Shown here: in pieces, positions 45,669-55,500 of the stretch
How positions within the stretch are numbered: position 1 is the first letter of the stretch
Layout: each line of letters starts with the position of its first letter
NCBI RefSeq assembly: GCF_000093085.1
Contig: NC_014219.1
Coordinates: 930,001 to 994,000 of the forward strand
Direction of reading: 5' to 3'
DNA: 64,000 nt
Source: [Bacillus] selenitireducens MLS10
GTDB lineage: Bacteria; Bacillota; Bacilli; Bacillales; Salisediminibacteriaceae
Translations under genes and position numbers: made by a program
Notes under the pieces: model-generated
Database searches by the model: none
Seen by the model: the letters and a program-made list of their open reading frames with translations, nothing else
Told to the model about the DNA's origin: nothing

Positions 45669-47420
45669 ATGATGGGACAGAGAATCCTGTTTTGTATCCT
45701 TTCAGCCGCACTTATTTTTTCAGGTCTGATGACGTCTGTTACTGCGATGGAATTACCAAGTGAAGGGGAAGCGGAACTCATTGTGGATTATTCTTTTGAC
45801 GGGACGTTGACGGACAGATTGGGTAATTCGGAACTGACGGCTTTTGGTGAGGAGAATGATGGCTGGAACCGGAATAATGCGGTATCCGGTTTTGGAGCCG
45901 ATGAAGAGGGTTCATATTGGTTCTGGGAGTCGACGGAGAGTCGCGGAGGCGGTTTTATCATTGATATTGACCGAGATGTAAGTGAAACGTACACCATCGG
46001 AGTCAGATTCTCTTTCAATGAAACAGGAAGCGGCTATAAGAAAATAATTGATTACAGAGACAGTCAAAGTGATAACGGATTTTATTTTATTGGTGATGGG
46101 GAGCTCACCTTTTATCCATACACAGTAAGGGGGGCGTCAAACACTGCGCCTGGGGAAGTTGTGGACGTTCTCGCATCGAGATACGCGGATGATAATTTTA
46201 TAGCTCATCTTGTACAAGACGGCGTTGCACAAATGGAACTTGTAGTGGGAGATGCTTACGGCGAAGCCATTCCTGAGGTCGTGGACGGCAAGACGAGATT
46301 CGGCTTTTTCTTTGATGATGTGGCAACTGGCAGCGAGGCAGCTTCGGCTGGGAAAGTATACAGCATTAAAGTTTGGGATCAGCCCATTGATGAATCAGAA
46401 ATAGATTCGGCTCTTGATCAGGAGGAAATGATCGGTGATCCTCTGACTTGTCCTGAGGAGAGCGAAGTCGAACTCTTTAATAACAATAATGTATTTGCTG
46501 TGTCGAATCATCCTTCCGGCGGGCCGACAATATTTGAGCTCGAAGAAGATCGGGTAATCAGCTTTCTGGAAACGTATCACTGGAATTTTTCGAGAGGATC
46601 TCTGCCAGGGACGCTTGGTTTCAGAAATGTTGATACTGAAGAAGTTTACGGACCGTGGCAGGCAGAATCAAGGTCAGGCCAAGGTGGCGCACCGAATGTA
46701 TACTGGTCCATCAGCCCTTATGTGACTCTTGAAGCAGGCACTTATGAAGTCCTTGATTCAGAACCTGAAACGTGGTCACATAACAGTTCTTCGGATTTTC
46801 TTGGATTTGCAAGAGTCAGAGGTTGTGAGACGGGGCTGGGAGTGCCGGACCCAGACCCAGACCCAGAACCTGATCCGGAAGATCCTGTACCTGCTTTTCT
46901 TGACTTTCACTTAGGATCTAGAGGATATGACTACGTCATACCCTATGTGGAGAGAGAAGTCATTCGCGGTTATGGTGATAATACGTTTCGGCCAGACCAT
47001 GCCATCACCAGGGCAGAAGTTGCGATTATCCTTTCGAGGGTGCTTGATTTAAGCAGCGATAAACATGAACAAGCATTATTCACAGATGTCCCGCCTCATC
47101 ATCCGAGATACAGTGATATTCAGGCGGCAGGCGAGGCAGGGGTGTTTATGGGGTATCAGGATCAGACTTTCAAGCCTGATGATCACATTACACGTGGAGA
47201 GATTGCGGCGGTAGCCGTCAGGGCATTTGAACTGTCGAGTCAAAACGCGATTGACACGCCGTTTACGGATATGACACCGACATTCGGTCCTTATATTCGG
47301 ATCCTTTATGATCTGAATATCACCGAAGGGCAGACTCCTACTCTGTTTGGAACGCAAAGTCTGATTACGAGGCGCGATTTTGTCATTTTGATCAGTCGGT
47401 CCGAGGCGCAAGACAAGTAA
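45669..47420 (+). CDS. SLH-domain protein with LamG-like domain
   Basis: About 583 residues from ATG 45669; GTG 45660 is nearer the RBS AAAGGAGAGG and is the alternative. Signal peptide at 1-25 (ILFCILSAALIFSGLMTSVTA). Residues 35-225 resemble a concanavalin A/LamG fold (VDYSFDGTLTDRLGNSEL, YSIKVWDQPIDESEI). A second domain of about 150 residues is not recognised (EDRVISFLETYHWNF). A DPDPDPEPDPEDP linker leads to three SLH domains (about 410-580). It is probably a wall-bound carbohydrate-binding protein; no catalytic motif was seen. A TATAAT hexamer at 45532-45537 may be its -10 element, but a good -35 is missing. Confidence 0.85.
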   Translation: MMGQRILFCILSAALIFSGLMTSVTAMELPSEGEAELIVDYSFDGTLTDRLGNSELTAFGEENDGWNRNNAVSGFGADEEGSYWFWESTESRGGGFIIDIDRDVSETYTIGVRFSFNETGSGYKKIIDYRDSQSDNGFYFIGDGELTFYPYTVRGASNTAPGEVVDVLASRYADDNFIAHLVQDGVAQMELVVGDAYGEAIPEVVDGKTRFGFFFDDVATGSEAASAGKVYSIKVWDQPIDESEIDSALDQEEMIGDPLTCPEESEVELFNNNNVFAVSNHPSGGPTIFELEEDRVISFLETYHWNFSRGSLPGTLGFRNVDTEEVYGPWQAESRSGQGGAPNVYWSISPYVTLEAGTYEVLDSEPETWSHNSSSDFLGFARVRGCETGLGVPDPDPDPEPDPEDPVPAFLDFHLGSRGYDYVIPYVEREVIRGYGDNTFRPDHAITRAEVAIILSRVLDLSSDKHEQALFTDVPPHHPRYSDIQAAGEAGVFMGYQDQTFKPDDHITRGEIAAVAVRAFELSSQNAIDTPFTDMTPTFGPYIRILYDLNITEGQTPTLFGTQSLITRRDFVILISRSEAQDK

Positions 47421-47451
47421 GCTGTTGCGTTAAAATGAATCTAATAATTGG

Positions 47452-47486
47452 CCGGGGGATATCGGATGATATTTCTCCGGTTTTTT
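47452..47486 (+). terminator. Rho-independent terminator after the LamG-SLH gene
   Basis: CCGGGG pairs with CTCCGG (one G-U) around an AT-rich loop, followed by TTTTTT. Located 32 bp past the stop. Confidence 0.8.
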
Positions 47487-47587
47487 CGTGCTGTCGGAAT
47501 CATTTCAATAAAACGACATTTTGTTGTGATTGGGAGCATTGTTAAGCGTATAATGGAGTCAGATGATGAGGAAAAGGATGTTTTGTA

Positions 47588-49186
47588 ATGAGAAGAGTAA
47601 CGTTTCAGGCAGTTTTGATCATTATGACGTTTGTTGTCCTGTCCGGTTGCGGATTCAACGGTTCGGCTCTGTTCGCCGAAGAACCGGAACTTCTTGGATC
47701 TCTGGACGATCTTGAACTGACAGTCGAGGCAGAAGGGAAAAAGACGCTCTTGAATGTAACGGAACAAGAGATCTATGGCGGAACGGATCAGACGTACCTC
47801 TGGCGCCTTCATTCAGGGGAGGCGTCGGTTCATCTCGAGGTGACGGTGCGTGATTTTTCCGATGGCGAAACGATGGTGTTTGCCCGGATGATCAATCGCG
47901 GGAACCAGCCTGCAAAGGCAGTGCTTCATGTGACGTCAGAAGAGGGACAGCCGGACAGCCGGCTGCTTTATCCTGATGCGGATTTTGAGCGTGACCATGA
48001 TCCGACGCTCGGCTATGACGAGACCAGCTTCCCTGTCGGGATATGGTCGTTTCAGGCTGGAGATCACGTACTCGCAGATCTCATGATCGGGCGGAATCAT
48101 CTGTCAAAGGAGCTCGTGCATCTATATGAAGACGGGGCAAAGAGTGTTTTGCGTGAGTTGACAGCTGAGAGAAATCCCCTTACGTATTCAGCGACCGGAC
48201 TGGAGATTGAACTGTTATCAGATGGAGAAGACCTGTCTGAATTCTGGATGATGGTGTCGAATGAGCGGCTGTTTAAAGCAGAGAGCCATTTTGACGAATG
48301 GCAGGGATACAGCCGGGAACATTACAAGCGTGTGAATAAATGGTATACAAGAGATGGTGCATACCGGAAGCTGCCCTGGTCAATCCAGCCATTCACTGAA
48401 CAGGGATTTGGCAGAAACCTCGGGACGATGCAGGAAGACGAGGCACTGAGACGGTACAGGGAAACGGGCGAACGATACTTCCGGACGCTCGTTTTTAACA
48501 GTCTCGCAGATCTCATGGCCTATCGGTCTGCCGGTGAACCGGTCTGGAAGACGGAATATACGAGCACCTGGCTTAAGGATCAGTGGGGGACGCGGGCCCC
48601 TTTTGCCGATACGCGGCATAATGAGTCGATTGGTTTATTTCTGTTGGAGACATCGATCCTCTTTGATGATCCGGATCTCTTGAATGAAAGCAGGCAGTAT
48701 GGCAGATTTTTGCTCGAACAAAGGGTCAGTGGGAATGTAATCGATGTCGGAGAGGGGCATACGTTCATCGCTGACTATGACGGGGTGTTTGATGACGGCG
48801 TGACGCATGCTTCACTGAACCATATCCTGAGTGAGATGAATTATCTGCTTATGTCCTACTTGCATGGAGCGGATGCCGCTTTTAAGGAGCTGGCCATGGA
48901 TATGAAAGAGGCTGTGGTCTACACCGCCCCAGACTGGATCAGAGATAACGGGGATCTCTGGTATCAGATCAATCCCGATCTAACATATGAGGGGAATGAC
49001 TATCCTCAGCTGACGCTGTCAGATCTCCTTACGTCACAGATCTTGCTTCAGGAACTGGGGTATGAGCGCAACGATGCATTTGATGAGCTGATTGATTCCA
49101 AAATGGCTTACTTAACTGAAGAAGGAATAGGATTCTCGGATGAAATTCATGACTTGCTCGATGATCTGTCGGATTTAAAGAGGTAG
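47588..49186 (+). CDS. Lipoprotein with alpha/alpha-barrel-like domain
   Basis: 532 residues. Lipobox LSGC (Cys about 21) after a hydrophobic N-terminus. The first part (about 40-220) is beta-rich; the second (about 240-530) is helical with aromatic-rich turns (WSIQPFTEQGFGRNLGTMQ, TRHNESIGLFLLETSIL, HASLNHILSEMNYLLMSYL), resembling the (alpha/alpha)6 barrels of glycoside hydrolases, lyases and C5-epimerases. No catalytic signature could be fixed, so activity on polysaccharide is only a guess. RBS AAAAGGA before ATG. It stands alone between a terminator and a TnpB element. Confidence 0.75.
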   Translation: MRRVTFQAVLIIMTFVVLSGCGFNGSALFAEEPELLGSLDDLELTVEAEGKKTLLNVTEQEIYGGTDQTYLWRLHSGEASVHLEVTVRDFSDGETMVFARMINRGNQPAKAVLHVTSEEGQPDSRLLYPDADFERDHDPTLGYDETSFPVGIWSFQAGDHVLADLMIGRNHLSKELVHLYEDGAKSVLRELTAERNPLTYSATGLEIELLSDGEDLSEFWMMVSNERLFKAESHFDEWQGYSREHYKRVNKWYTRDGAYRKLPWSIQPFTEQGFGRNLGTMQEDEALRRYRETGERYFRTLVFNSLADLMAYRSAGEPVWKTEYTSTWLKDQWGTRAPFADTRHNESIGLFLLETSILFDDPDLLNESRQYGRFLLEQRVSGNVIDVGEGHTFIADYDGVFDDGVTHASLNHILSEMNYLLMSYLHGADAAFKELAMDMKEAVVYTAPDWIRDNGDLWYQINPDLTYEGNDYPQLTLSDLLTSQILLQELGYERNDAFDELIDSKMAYLTEEGIGFSDEIHDLLDDLSDLKR

Positions 49187-49580
49187 GGGGGGAATAGACG
49201 TGAGCGGTAAGAAGAAGTAGTGGCTGGTTTGCTCGTGTGACATTGTCTGGATGATGATCGTGGTCGTAGCAGATGCAGTAATACTGTGTTGTGCATGCAA
49301 GAGGTAGTAAACACATCCATGATCAGAACGGAAGGTTCAGGAAACGGCGAGGAGGCAGGCAACTTGCATGTTAACAATAGCTGGTGAGGGCAGGTTTTGA
49401 TCAATAGAAATGTCAGCACACTCGATTTTTGCCGGGCTGTGAAGTCATTGTTAGCATTTAGTGTGATGATGCTGTTTTGATAATGTTCGAAGCCTATGTA
49501 GATCCGCATTGCCCGCCGCAGGGGAGAGACGGCGACGTTTTCCATGGGAAAACGTATGAAGTCGTGTCCTCCTTTTTAGA
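49187..49580. other. Intergenic region without a recognisable gene
   Basis: About 390 bp between the lipoprotein stop and the TnpB element. Open frames on the minus strand lack credible starts with RBS and look non-coding. It may be the old flank of the gene truncated at 51416, since the TnpB element inserted here. Confidence 0.5.
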
Positions 49581-49659
49581 TTTATCATCACTAGGCAAGA
49601 AGACTCCATCTGATTCGCGATACGGGCGTCAGCCCAGCGATTCAGGTGGAGATGAATTG
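49581..49659 (+). repeat. 79-bp repeat, copy A (element left end)
   Basis: Differs from copy B (55939-56017) at two positions. It contains a stem CTCCATCTGATTCGC / GCGATTCAGGTGGAG (13 of 15 pairs plus wobble), which looks like the terminal hairpin of the TnpB element. Confidence 0.85.
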
Positions 49660-49811
49660 CCATCAGTCTTACGACTGATAAGTGTTTTAAACGAAAGAAC
49701 AAGCGTTCGTAAATATATCTAGTTTCTATTTTTGTTGAATGGTATAATAAGTGGTATAGAAGTAAAAAAATAAAAACAATCCATTCGAGGTCGGCAAAGG
49801 AGGTGACAAAA

Positions 49812-51152
49812 ATGGCTAGGAAAAAACCGGTCAAAGTGTTACGCAAGAAAAAGAAAACAGCCAATGTCCAACGCTTCACCCAAAAACAGAACATTGGTCG
49901 GAGCACCCTTAGCGCTAGAGAGTTTCGACTTCTGCAACGCATGTCTCATAGTTCCAAGGCTTTGCGAAATGTAGGCTTATATACGATTAAACAAAAGTAT
50001 TTAAACGAAAACAAAATGGCAACAACAAAAGAAATAGACAGCGCAATGAAGGCCGATATGAACTATTTTGGCATTCAATCCAACTCCGTACAAGCGGTTC
50101 GAAGAACCTTGCTCAGTGAAGTAAAGAGCTTCTTCGAAGCGTTAAAGAAATGGAAAGAAAACTCTGAAAGTTTCACGGGTCATCCAAAATTTCCAAATTA
50201 TTCTCGTTCCACGGCTAAACGCGTCATCGAAATCTATCAAGTCCCCAAAGTCGATAAGGACGGGTATTGGAACATTCCAATGAACGCTGATTTCAGGAAA
50301 CGTTTCGGCTCCATAAAACTGCGAATGCCGAAGAATTTAATCAATAAAAAGATTTCTTACATTGAAATCGTACCAAAGCAAAACGGTCGGTTCTTTGAGG
50401 CTCATTATGTATATGAAGTTCCAGTGCCTCAAATGAAGATACAAAAAACGACAACAAAAGCTTTGGGTTGCGATTTAGGTGTAGATTATCTTCTCAGTTG
50501 TGCAACAAATCAAGGAGACACCTTTTTGGTTAACGGAAAGAGGTTAAAATCCATCAATCAGTACTTTAACAAAAAGATAAGTCGATTAAAACAAAAAAAC
50601 ATCGAAAACGACTTGTCGAAACGCATCGTTACGAATCAAATGGCCTCTCTGTGGCGTAAACGAAATCTCCAAATTGATGGCTACCTTTCACAAACCGTAG
50701 GTTTGTTGTTCAAACAGATAAAACAACTGAATGTCGATACCGTGGTAATCGGTTATAATGCCGGTTGGAAGCAAGAATCAGGCTTGGGGAAGAAAAACAA
50801 TCAAGAGTTCGTACAAATTCCTTTCCACAGATTGATTTCGGCTATCGAGAATAAGTGTCTCAAGGAAGGCATCCCTTTCGTTAAGCAAGAAGAGAGTTAC
50901 ACGTCTAAAGCCAGTTTTCTGGATAATGACGATATTCCGGTTTGGATAAAAGGCGACGACACAAGATATTCCTTTAGCGGGAAACGTCTATACCGCGGCT
51001 TCTATCGCTCTGAAAACGGACAATGCATCCACGCCGACATTAATGCAGCATTAAATATCCTTCGGAAATCTCAAGTAGTCGAATGGGATGAAAAAACACA
51101 AATAAAAACGCCTATGATCATGGACGTTCAAAAACGTAAAGCTGTTGCTTAG
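49812..51152 (+). CDS. tnpB: Variant TnpB (IS605 OrfB family, no zinc finger)
   Basis: 446 residues from ATG 49812 (AGGAGG 8 bp upstream). The N-terminus is very basic (RKKPVKVLRKKKK). The RuvC core has Asp about 220 in LGCDLGVDYLLSC and Asp about 407 in CIHADINAALNIL, but at the usual RuvC-II Glu position it reads VVIGYNAGWKQESGLGKK. A Glu-rich motif QEESYTSKASFLDNDD near 360 is conserved in this clade. The two CxxC pairs of the standard zinc finger are absent. A TnpB branch with a relocated catalytic Glu is known from recent surveys (from memory); this protein seems to belong to it. AT-rich coding sequence differs from its neighbours, consistent with transfer. Confidence 0.9.
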   Translation: MARKKPVKVLRKKKKTANVQRFTQKQNIGRSTLSAREFRLLQRMSHSSKALRNVGLYTIKQKYLNENKMATTKEIDSAMKADMNYFGIQSNSVQAVRRTLLSEVKSFFEALKKWKENSESFTGHPKFPNYSRSTAKRVIEIYQVPKVDKDGYWNIPMNADFRKRFGSIKLRMPKNLINKKISYIEIVPKQNGRFFEAHYVYEVPVPQMKIQKTTTKALGCDLGVDYLLSCATNQGDTFLVNGKRLKSINQYFNKKISRLKQKNIENDLSKRIVTNQMASLWRKRNLQIDGYLSQTVGLLFKQIKQLNVDTVVIGYNAGWKQESGLGKKNNQEFVQIPFHRLISAIENKCLKEGIPFVKQEESYTSKASFLDNDDIPVWIKGDDTRYSFSGKRLYRGFYRSENGQCIHADINAALNILRKSQVVEWDEKTQIKTPMIMDVQKRKAVA

Positions 51153-51432
51153 CGCATAGCCTAGTGGGTGCGTCAATCATCCATGTGTACTCAACTTTTG
51201 TTGGGGCTTGTAGCACACGCCAGCTATATGCTGAGTGGTGGTTTCTTCCGTAAGGAAGAACTGCTCTTCTTCGGAAGGGTGGTGCAAGTGGGAAAGCGAT
51301 AGTACGTCGCCAGTACCAACCAAAAACAGTGATTTGAGAAGAATCATGCAGAGCGTCAACCTTTGCAAGAAAAGACCTGCATGGCTATATCAAGCCTCCA
51401 CTGAAACGTTGTACCTCAGTGGGGGTTCGTTG
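51153..51432 (+). ncRNA. Probable omega (reRNA) of the second TnpB element
   Basis: 280 bp of non-coding, hairpin-rich DNA between the tnpB stop and the element's right end, including GGTTTCTTCC/GGAAGAA-type pairings and the terminal stem at 51395-51425. In this class the RNA spans this region and the guide begins just past the end (near 51433). Extent inferred. Confidence 0.5.
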
Positions 51433-51790
51433 ACGTTCGAGAGGGTGGTTTTTGATTTGAAATACGCCGGGTGCGTATTCCGGATGATCCGATAGTTACA
51501 TTAAAAATAATGGCCTGTCCGATATTTTGATTACTTGGATCAAAGCGGATGCCGGTGATCCCTTTTGTTCCGAAAATAGAAGAGATCATGGATTGAAGCG
51601 TGTTTACAACAGAAGAAGCAGAAGCCTCTTTTGTGGAATGGGGTGGTTTTTTATGCGAGGAATCATGATCAGCCTGCGCATTTGTTTTTAGTTGGTCTTT
51701 GGATGTGCCCGTTCTTGGTGAAGTCAGCAGCTTGAATAATATAATGCCTGAGAACACACTGATCAGAGCAGCGAGGTAATGGTTTTTCAT
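51416..51790 (-). pseudogene. Small membrane-anchored protein, 3' end replaced by element
   Basis: 124 residues as read. RBS AGGAGG before ATG 51790; N-terminal hydrophobic segment (HYLAALISVFSGIILFKLL), a polar linker (HKKPPHSTKEASAS) and an unrecognised domain (SMISSIFGTKGITGIRFDP, QAIIFNVTIGSSGI). The last codons and the stop (51416-51418) lie inside the right-end hairpin of the TnpB element, so the native C-terminus has been lost. The missing part may lie left of 49580, on the minus strand. Confidence 0.65.
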
Positions 51791-51961
51791 ACGTGATTCC
51801 TCCTAATGGAATAGATAAATGTTACATTAGTATAATCGATGGGTGCAAGAAACACAATTGAACGATAACTTCCTGAATGTGTACAGTTTTTGTAAAGGTG
51901 AAAAAGTTATGATAAAACTTAATTTGCAAATTTGTGGTACGCAGAGAGTGGAGGAATTGTC

Positions 51962-52333
51962 TTGCGAGTAATGGTCGTTGATGATGAAATATTGGCGATA
52001 AGCTATATGAAAAAACTCGTATCACGCATTTCGGCAGTTACTTTAGTATTGGGTTTTGATCGAGGGGAGACAGCACTGAGTTATCTGGAAAAAGAAGCTG
52101 TGGATTTGATTCTTCTGGATATACAAATGCCGGAGATCAATGGTGTAGTCATGGCAGAGAAAGTGAACAGATTATATCCGGGCATAGCCGTCATATTTGT
52201 CACAGCAAATCGCGACTGTCCTATTGATGATTTAGAGACAAATGTTGTGGATTGTTTGATTAAACCGGTTCGCTTTGAACATTTATGCAAAACGGTCGAA
52301 AAGTATATGAGTCGGAACAGTGGTGTACGGTAA
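51962..52333 (+). CDS. Stand-alone response-regulator receiver protein
   Basis: 123 residues from TTG 51962, chosen because GGAGG lies 7 bp upstream. It is a receiver domain only: acidic pair in MVVDDE, phospho-acceptor Asp in VDLILLDIQMPEINGV, Thr in VIFVTAN and Lys in CLIKPVRF. There is no output domain, so it probably acts by protein contact or as a phosphate relay. The large hybrid kinase gene converges on it from the other side of a shared terminator, and the two may belong together. Confidence 0.88.
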   Translation: MRVMVVDDEILAISYMKKLVSRISAVTLVLGFDRGETALSYLEKEAVDLILLDIQMPEINGVVMAEKVNRLYPGIAVIFVTANRDCPIDDLETNVVDCLIKPVRFEHLCKTVEKYMSRNSGVR

Positions 52334-52455
52334 GTTATCCGTTGTTCGGCAGGATTTAAGGTCTATTATTGTTTTCATAGTAGATCGGAGCATTTGATAG
52401 ATAAACGGATTTTGAATAACTGAGTGGTTCGAACGTGATAAGAGGATCGATCAAT

Positions 52456-52500
52456 AAACGCACCGGTGCAGTGTCTGTATAAACTGCACCGGTGCGTTTT
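52456..52500. terminator. Bidirectional terminator
   Basis: AAACGCACCGGTGCAG (52456-52471) and CTGCACCGGTGCGTTT (52484-52499) form a perfect 16-bp stem. It separates the receiver gene (plus) from the hybrid kinase (minus). Confidence 0.93.
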
Positions 52501-52578
52501 GTTCTTTGTGATGGAGTCATGAAAATGAACCGGTGAAGGCAAGGATTTGTTATGTGTTACAGGCATAAAATCGTTTGG

Positions 52579-55500
52579 CTAAGGAAGATTGATACGAATG
52601 ATGATTCCGCCTTCAGGGCGGTTTTCAATCAGGAGCCCTTCGTGATTTATCGTCTTCATCCGCCTATGTGCGTTAACTAAGCCGATCCCTATCGAATGCT
52701 CTGTCTCGTTTGTCAATCTCTTGCGAAGTTCCTCAGCCTTACCAGGTCCATTATCGGATATCGTAATGAAGGAGCCTTCTGATGAACGTCGTGCATAAAA
52801 ATGTACTTCTCCAGTGCCCTTTGACTTAAGTGCGCCGTGATTAATGGCATTTTCAACAAGGGTCTGAATGGCAAGGCGCGGAACGTAGATGTCCTGTTCG
52901 TCAGCGATATCAACGGTAACGTGTAATCGATTTTGAAATCGAGTCTGTTCGATAAACAGGTAAGGTCTGATCAGATTCATTTCTTCTTCGAGTGTCACAA
53001 GACCCGATATTTCAGGTATTCGGAAACTGAATTTCAAATAATCACCGAATTCAAAAAGAAGGTCGGTCATTCTGTCCGGGTCAGTCTGTCCTAATGAAGC
53101 GATGGCGTTCAGCGTATTATACAAAAAGTGAGGCCGAATTTGTGATTGCAGCAGAGCGGCTTCAGTTTCAATTTGCTTAAATGCGGAATGTTTCATGTCT
53201 GTCAGTGTCTTCACCCGCGCTTTCAGCTCCGAAATTTCGACCGGCTTACTGACGTAGTCATTGGCGCCTGCCTCAAATCCAGAAATGATATCGGCCGCAT
53301 GGTAGCGGGCTGTGAGAAGGAGGACGGGCAGCGTGACAAGATCATATTGCTTTCGAATCTCTTCTGTGAATTTATAGCCGGACATCACAGGCATCATGAC
53401 ATCACTGATCACGAGGTCGAACTGGTTCGCTGTAAGCAAATTTAACGCAGACTCTCCGCTCGTTGCTTTCGTGATGCGGTAATCGGATTCAAGGGCTCTG
53501 CCGATCAGATCAATATTCACTGGATCATCATCGACAATCAGAAGATGTCTGAGATCCTTTTTTGCCTCCTCTTTTTCTCTTGCTGGCTGCTCAAGTGAAG
53601 TTGAAGGCGGTTGTTCCACGAGTGGTGTACCGTTGACGCCTTGGACATCTTTGGAGACAGGCCATTGCAGTTGAACCGCAGTTCCAGCCCCTTCTTCGGA
53701 TGTCATGGTGAAGCATCCATCATGTAAGCGGGTCAGCTCTCTGCTTATATTCAGCCCAAGACCGATTCCCCCCATGATTGGATCAGCTCCCTGTTCATAA
53801 GGCTGCATGAGGCGATCGAGATCACTCGAGGGGATTCCTGTTCCTGTATCGGTAATCTTGATGGAGAGAGAATCCGGGTTATTTGAATGAGCAATCGTGA
53901 TGGAGACTTCTCCTTGGTCGGTAAACTTCACTGCATTGTGCATCAGGTTATAGATGATTTGAAAGAAGCGTTCCTGATCCGCATGAATCATTGGCAGATT
54001 TTCGTCGGCGTAAACGGAAATTCGCACATCCTTACTGACGATTTGGTATCTGAGGATGTCTGCGATGGTACGGGCTGTCGAAGCGGCATTGACGGGTTCA
54101 GGATGCAGTCGGATCCGGCTTTCTTTTAACAATGTAAAATCTCTGAGGTCATCAAGAATGAACTTCATCTGATTCCCGATTTTCCGGTTCAGTTCAAGTT
54201 CTTCTCTGATGGCTTCTTTCGGTTTCGTTTGGAGCTGATCGAGTATCGTATCGGTAATGGTAAGCATGCCGTGGAGCGGGTTCCGCAGTTCGTGAGCGGT
54301 ATTGGCCAAAAACTGATCTTTGTTTGCTTCATTTTGGATAATGATATTTGCCTGATGCCGGTTTTCCTTCGTAATGTCTGAGTGCTGCTTCAAGACAAGA
54401 CCCATCAGTGCCATCATCGAGAAGACGAAATCAGCAGGATAAAACGGGAATTGAAGGACGTTCAGTTTTATCAGTACGCCCCATAAGCTATTGGATGTAT
54501 AGGCGAGTAAGAAAGCAAGAATAAAATAACCATATTGATTTCCGTGAAGGATCGAACGAACGGTCAGCGTAATCATCGTAAGAATGAATAAAGGAAACAT
54601 CATCATCGTAACGATGGTGAAAGTGAGGTATTGATCAATCGGAAAGATTAACGCGACGACTGCATAGCTCACAAAAAAAACAGAGACGGTTTTCATCACT
54701 ATTTTTGGGAGCTTTACAATTACAGATACGATCAGAAACATCACGTAAAGAGTCAGTACAAATACAGTCAGTAAAATTTTTAATGATAATGGAAGAGAAA
54801 CAGGTAACGTAAGAAGCACTTCGTCATCCAAAAATACCCCGGATGCAAACATAAACAGCATCAATCCGAACAGAAGAAGAAGATTGTTCTTACGTTCTCT
54901 CGACAGCACATAAAGGACGAAGGCATAGAGGGCGTGCAAGAGAAGAATGAGCCCTGCGGCGAGCTGAAGGCCTTTTGAGACTGAGGCGATTGAATCGATT
55001 GTTTCAGAGGAACCAATCAGTACATCCCGCTCAAGTCCACCCCTCATACCAAGGGTATGGTTAGTCACAATCACAAGCAGCTCCAGTTCGTCCGCATCAT
55101 CTGGATGAAAAGAGACATCGACAGGACCATAGTCCATTCCCCGCGTCCCTGGTTCTGTATCCAGGTCGTTAAAGGTGTATATGAGTTCACCGTTTGCGTA
55201 TATTTCTGCGGCTGTATTGATCTCATAAAAACGAAGTCCTATGTCTGAATCAAGGTTCGAGGGCAGTTTCAATGTCAACATATACGTTGCTTCTCCAAGC
55301 AGATTATCACCGGTGTCCATTGCGTCATGGTACCAGGATTCAGGAACGGGCTGAGTCTCATGGGTATCCGGTATGTTCTCTGGGAGAATCCTCTCATTCG
55401 GAAAAAAGCGCCATTCGCCACTGAGACGGTATATACGGTCATCGTCGAACGATGCACCGCTCATATCGAGGTAGCCGTCGGTGACTTCCGCAAATGACTC

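Larger units (their letters stand above)
49581..51432 (+). mobile_element. IS200/IS605-group element with variant tnpB
   Basis: Left end with a hairpin-rich 79-bp block (49581-49659) plus ATCAGTC/GACTGAT (49662-49679); right end with CCTCCACTGA / TCAGTGGGGG at 51395-51425. It carries tnpB alone. The right end supplies the stop codon of the gene at 51416-51790, so the insertion cut that gene. Ends are approximate. Confidence 0.8.

Noticed and set aside
49147-49545. 132-codon open frame on the minus strand left of the second TnpB element
   Set aside because: It overlaps the 3' end of the lipoprotein gene, has no RBS at a usable distance and no recognisable composition; treated as non-coding.
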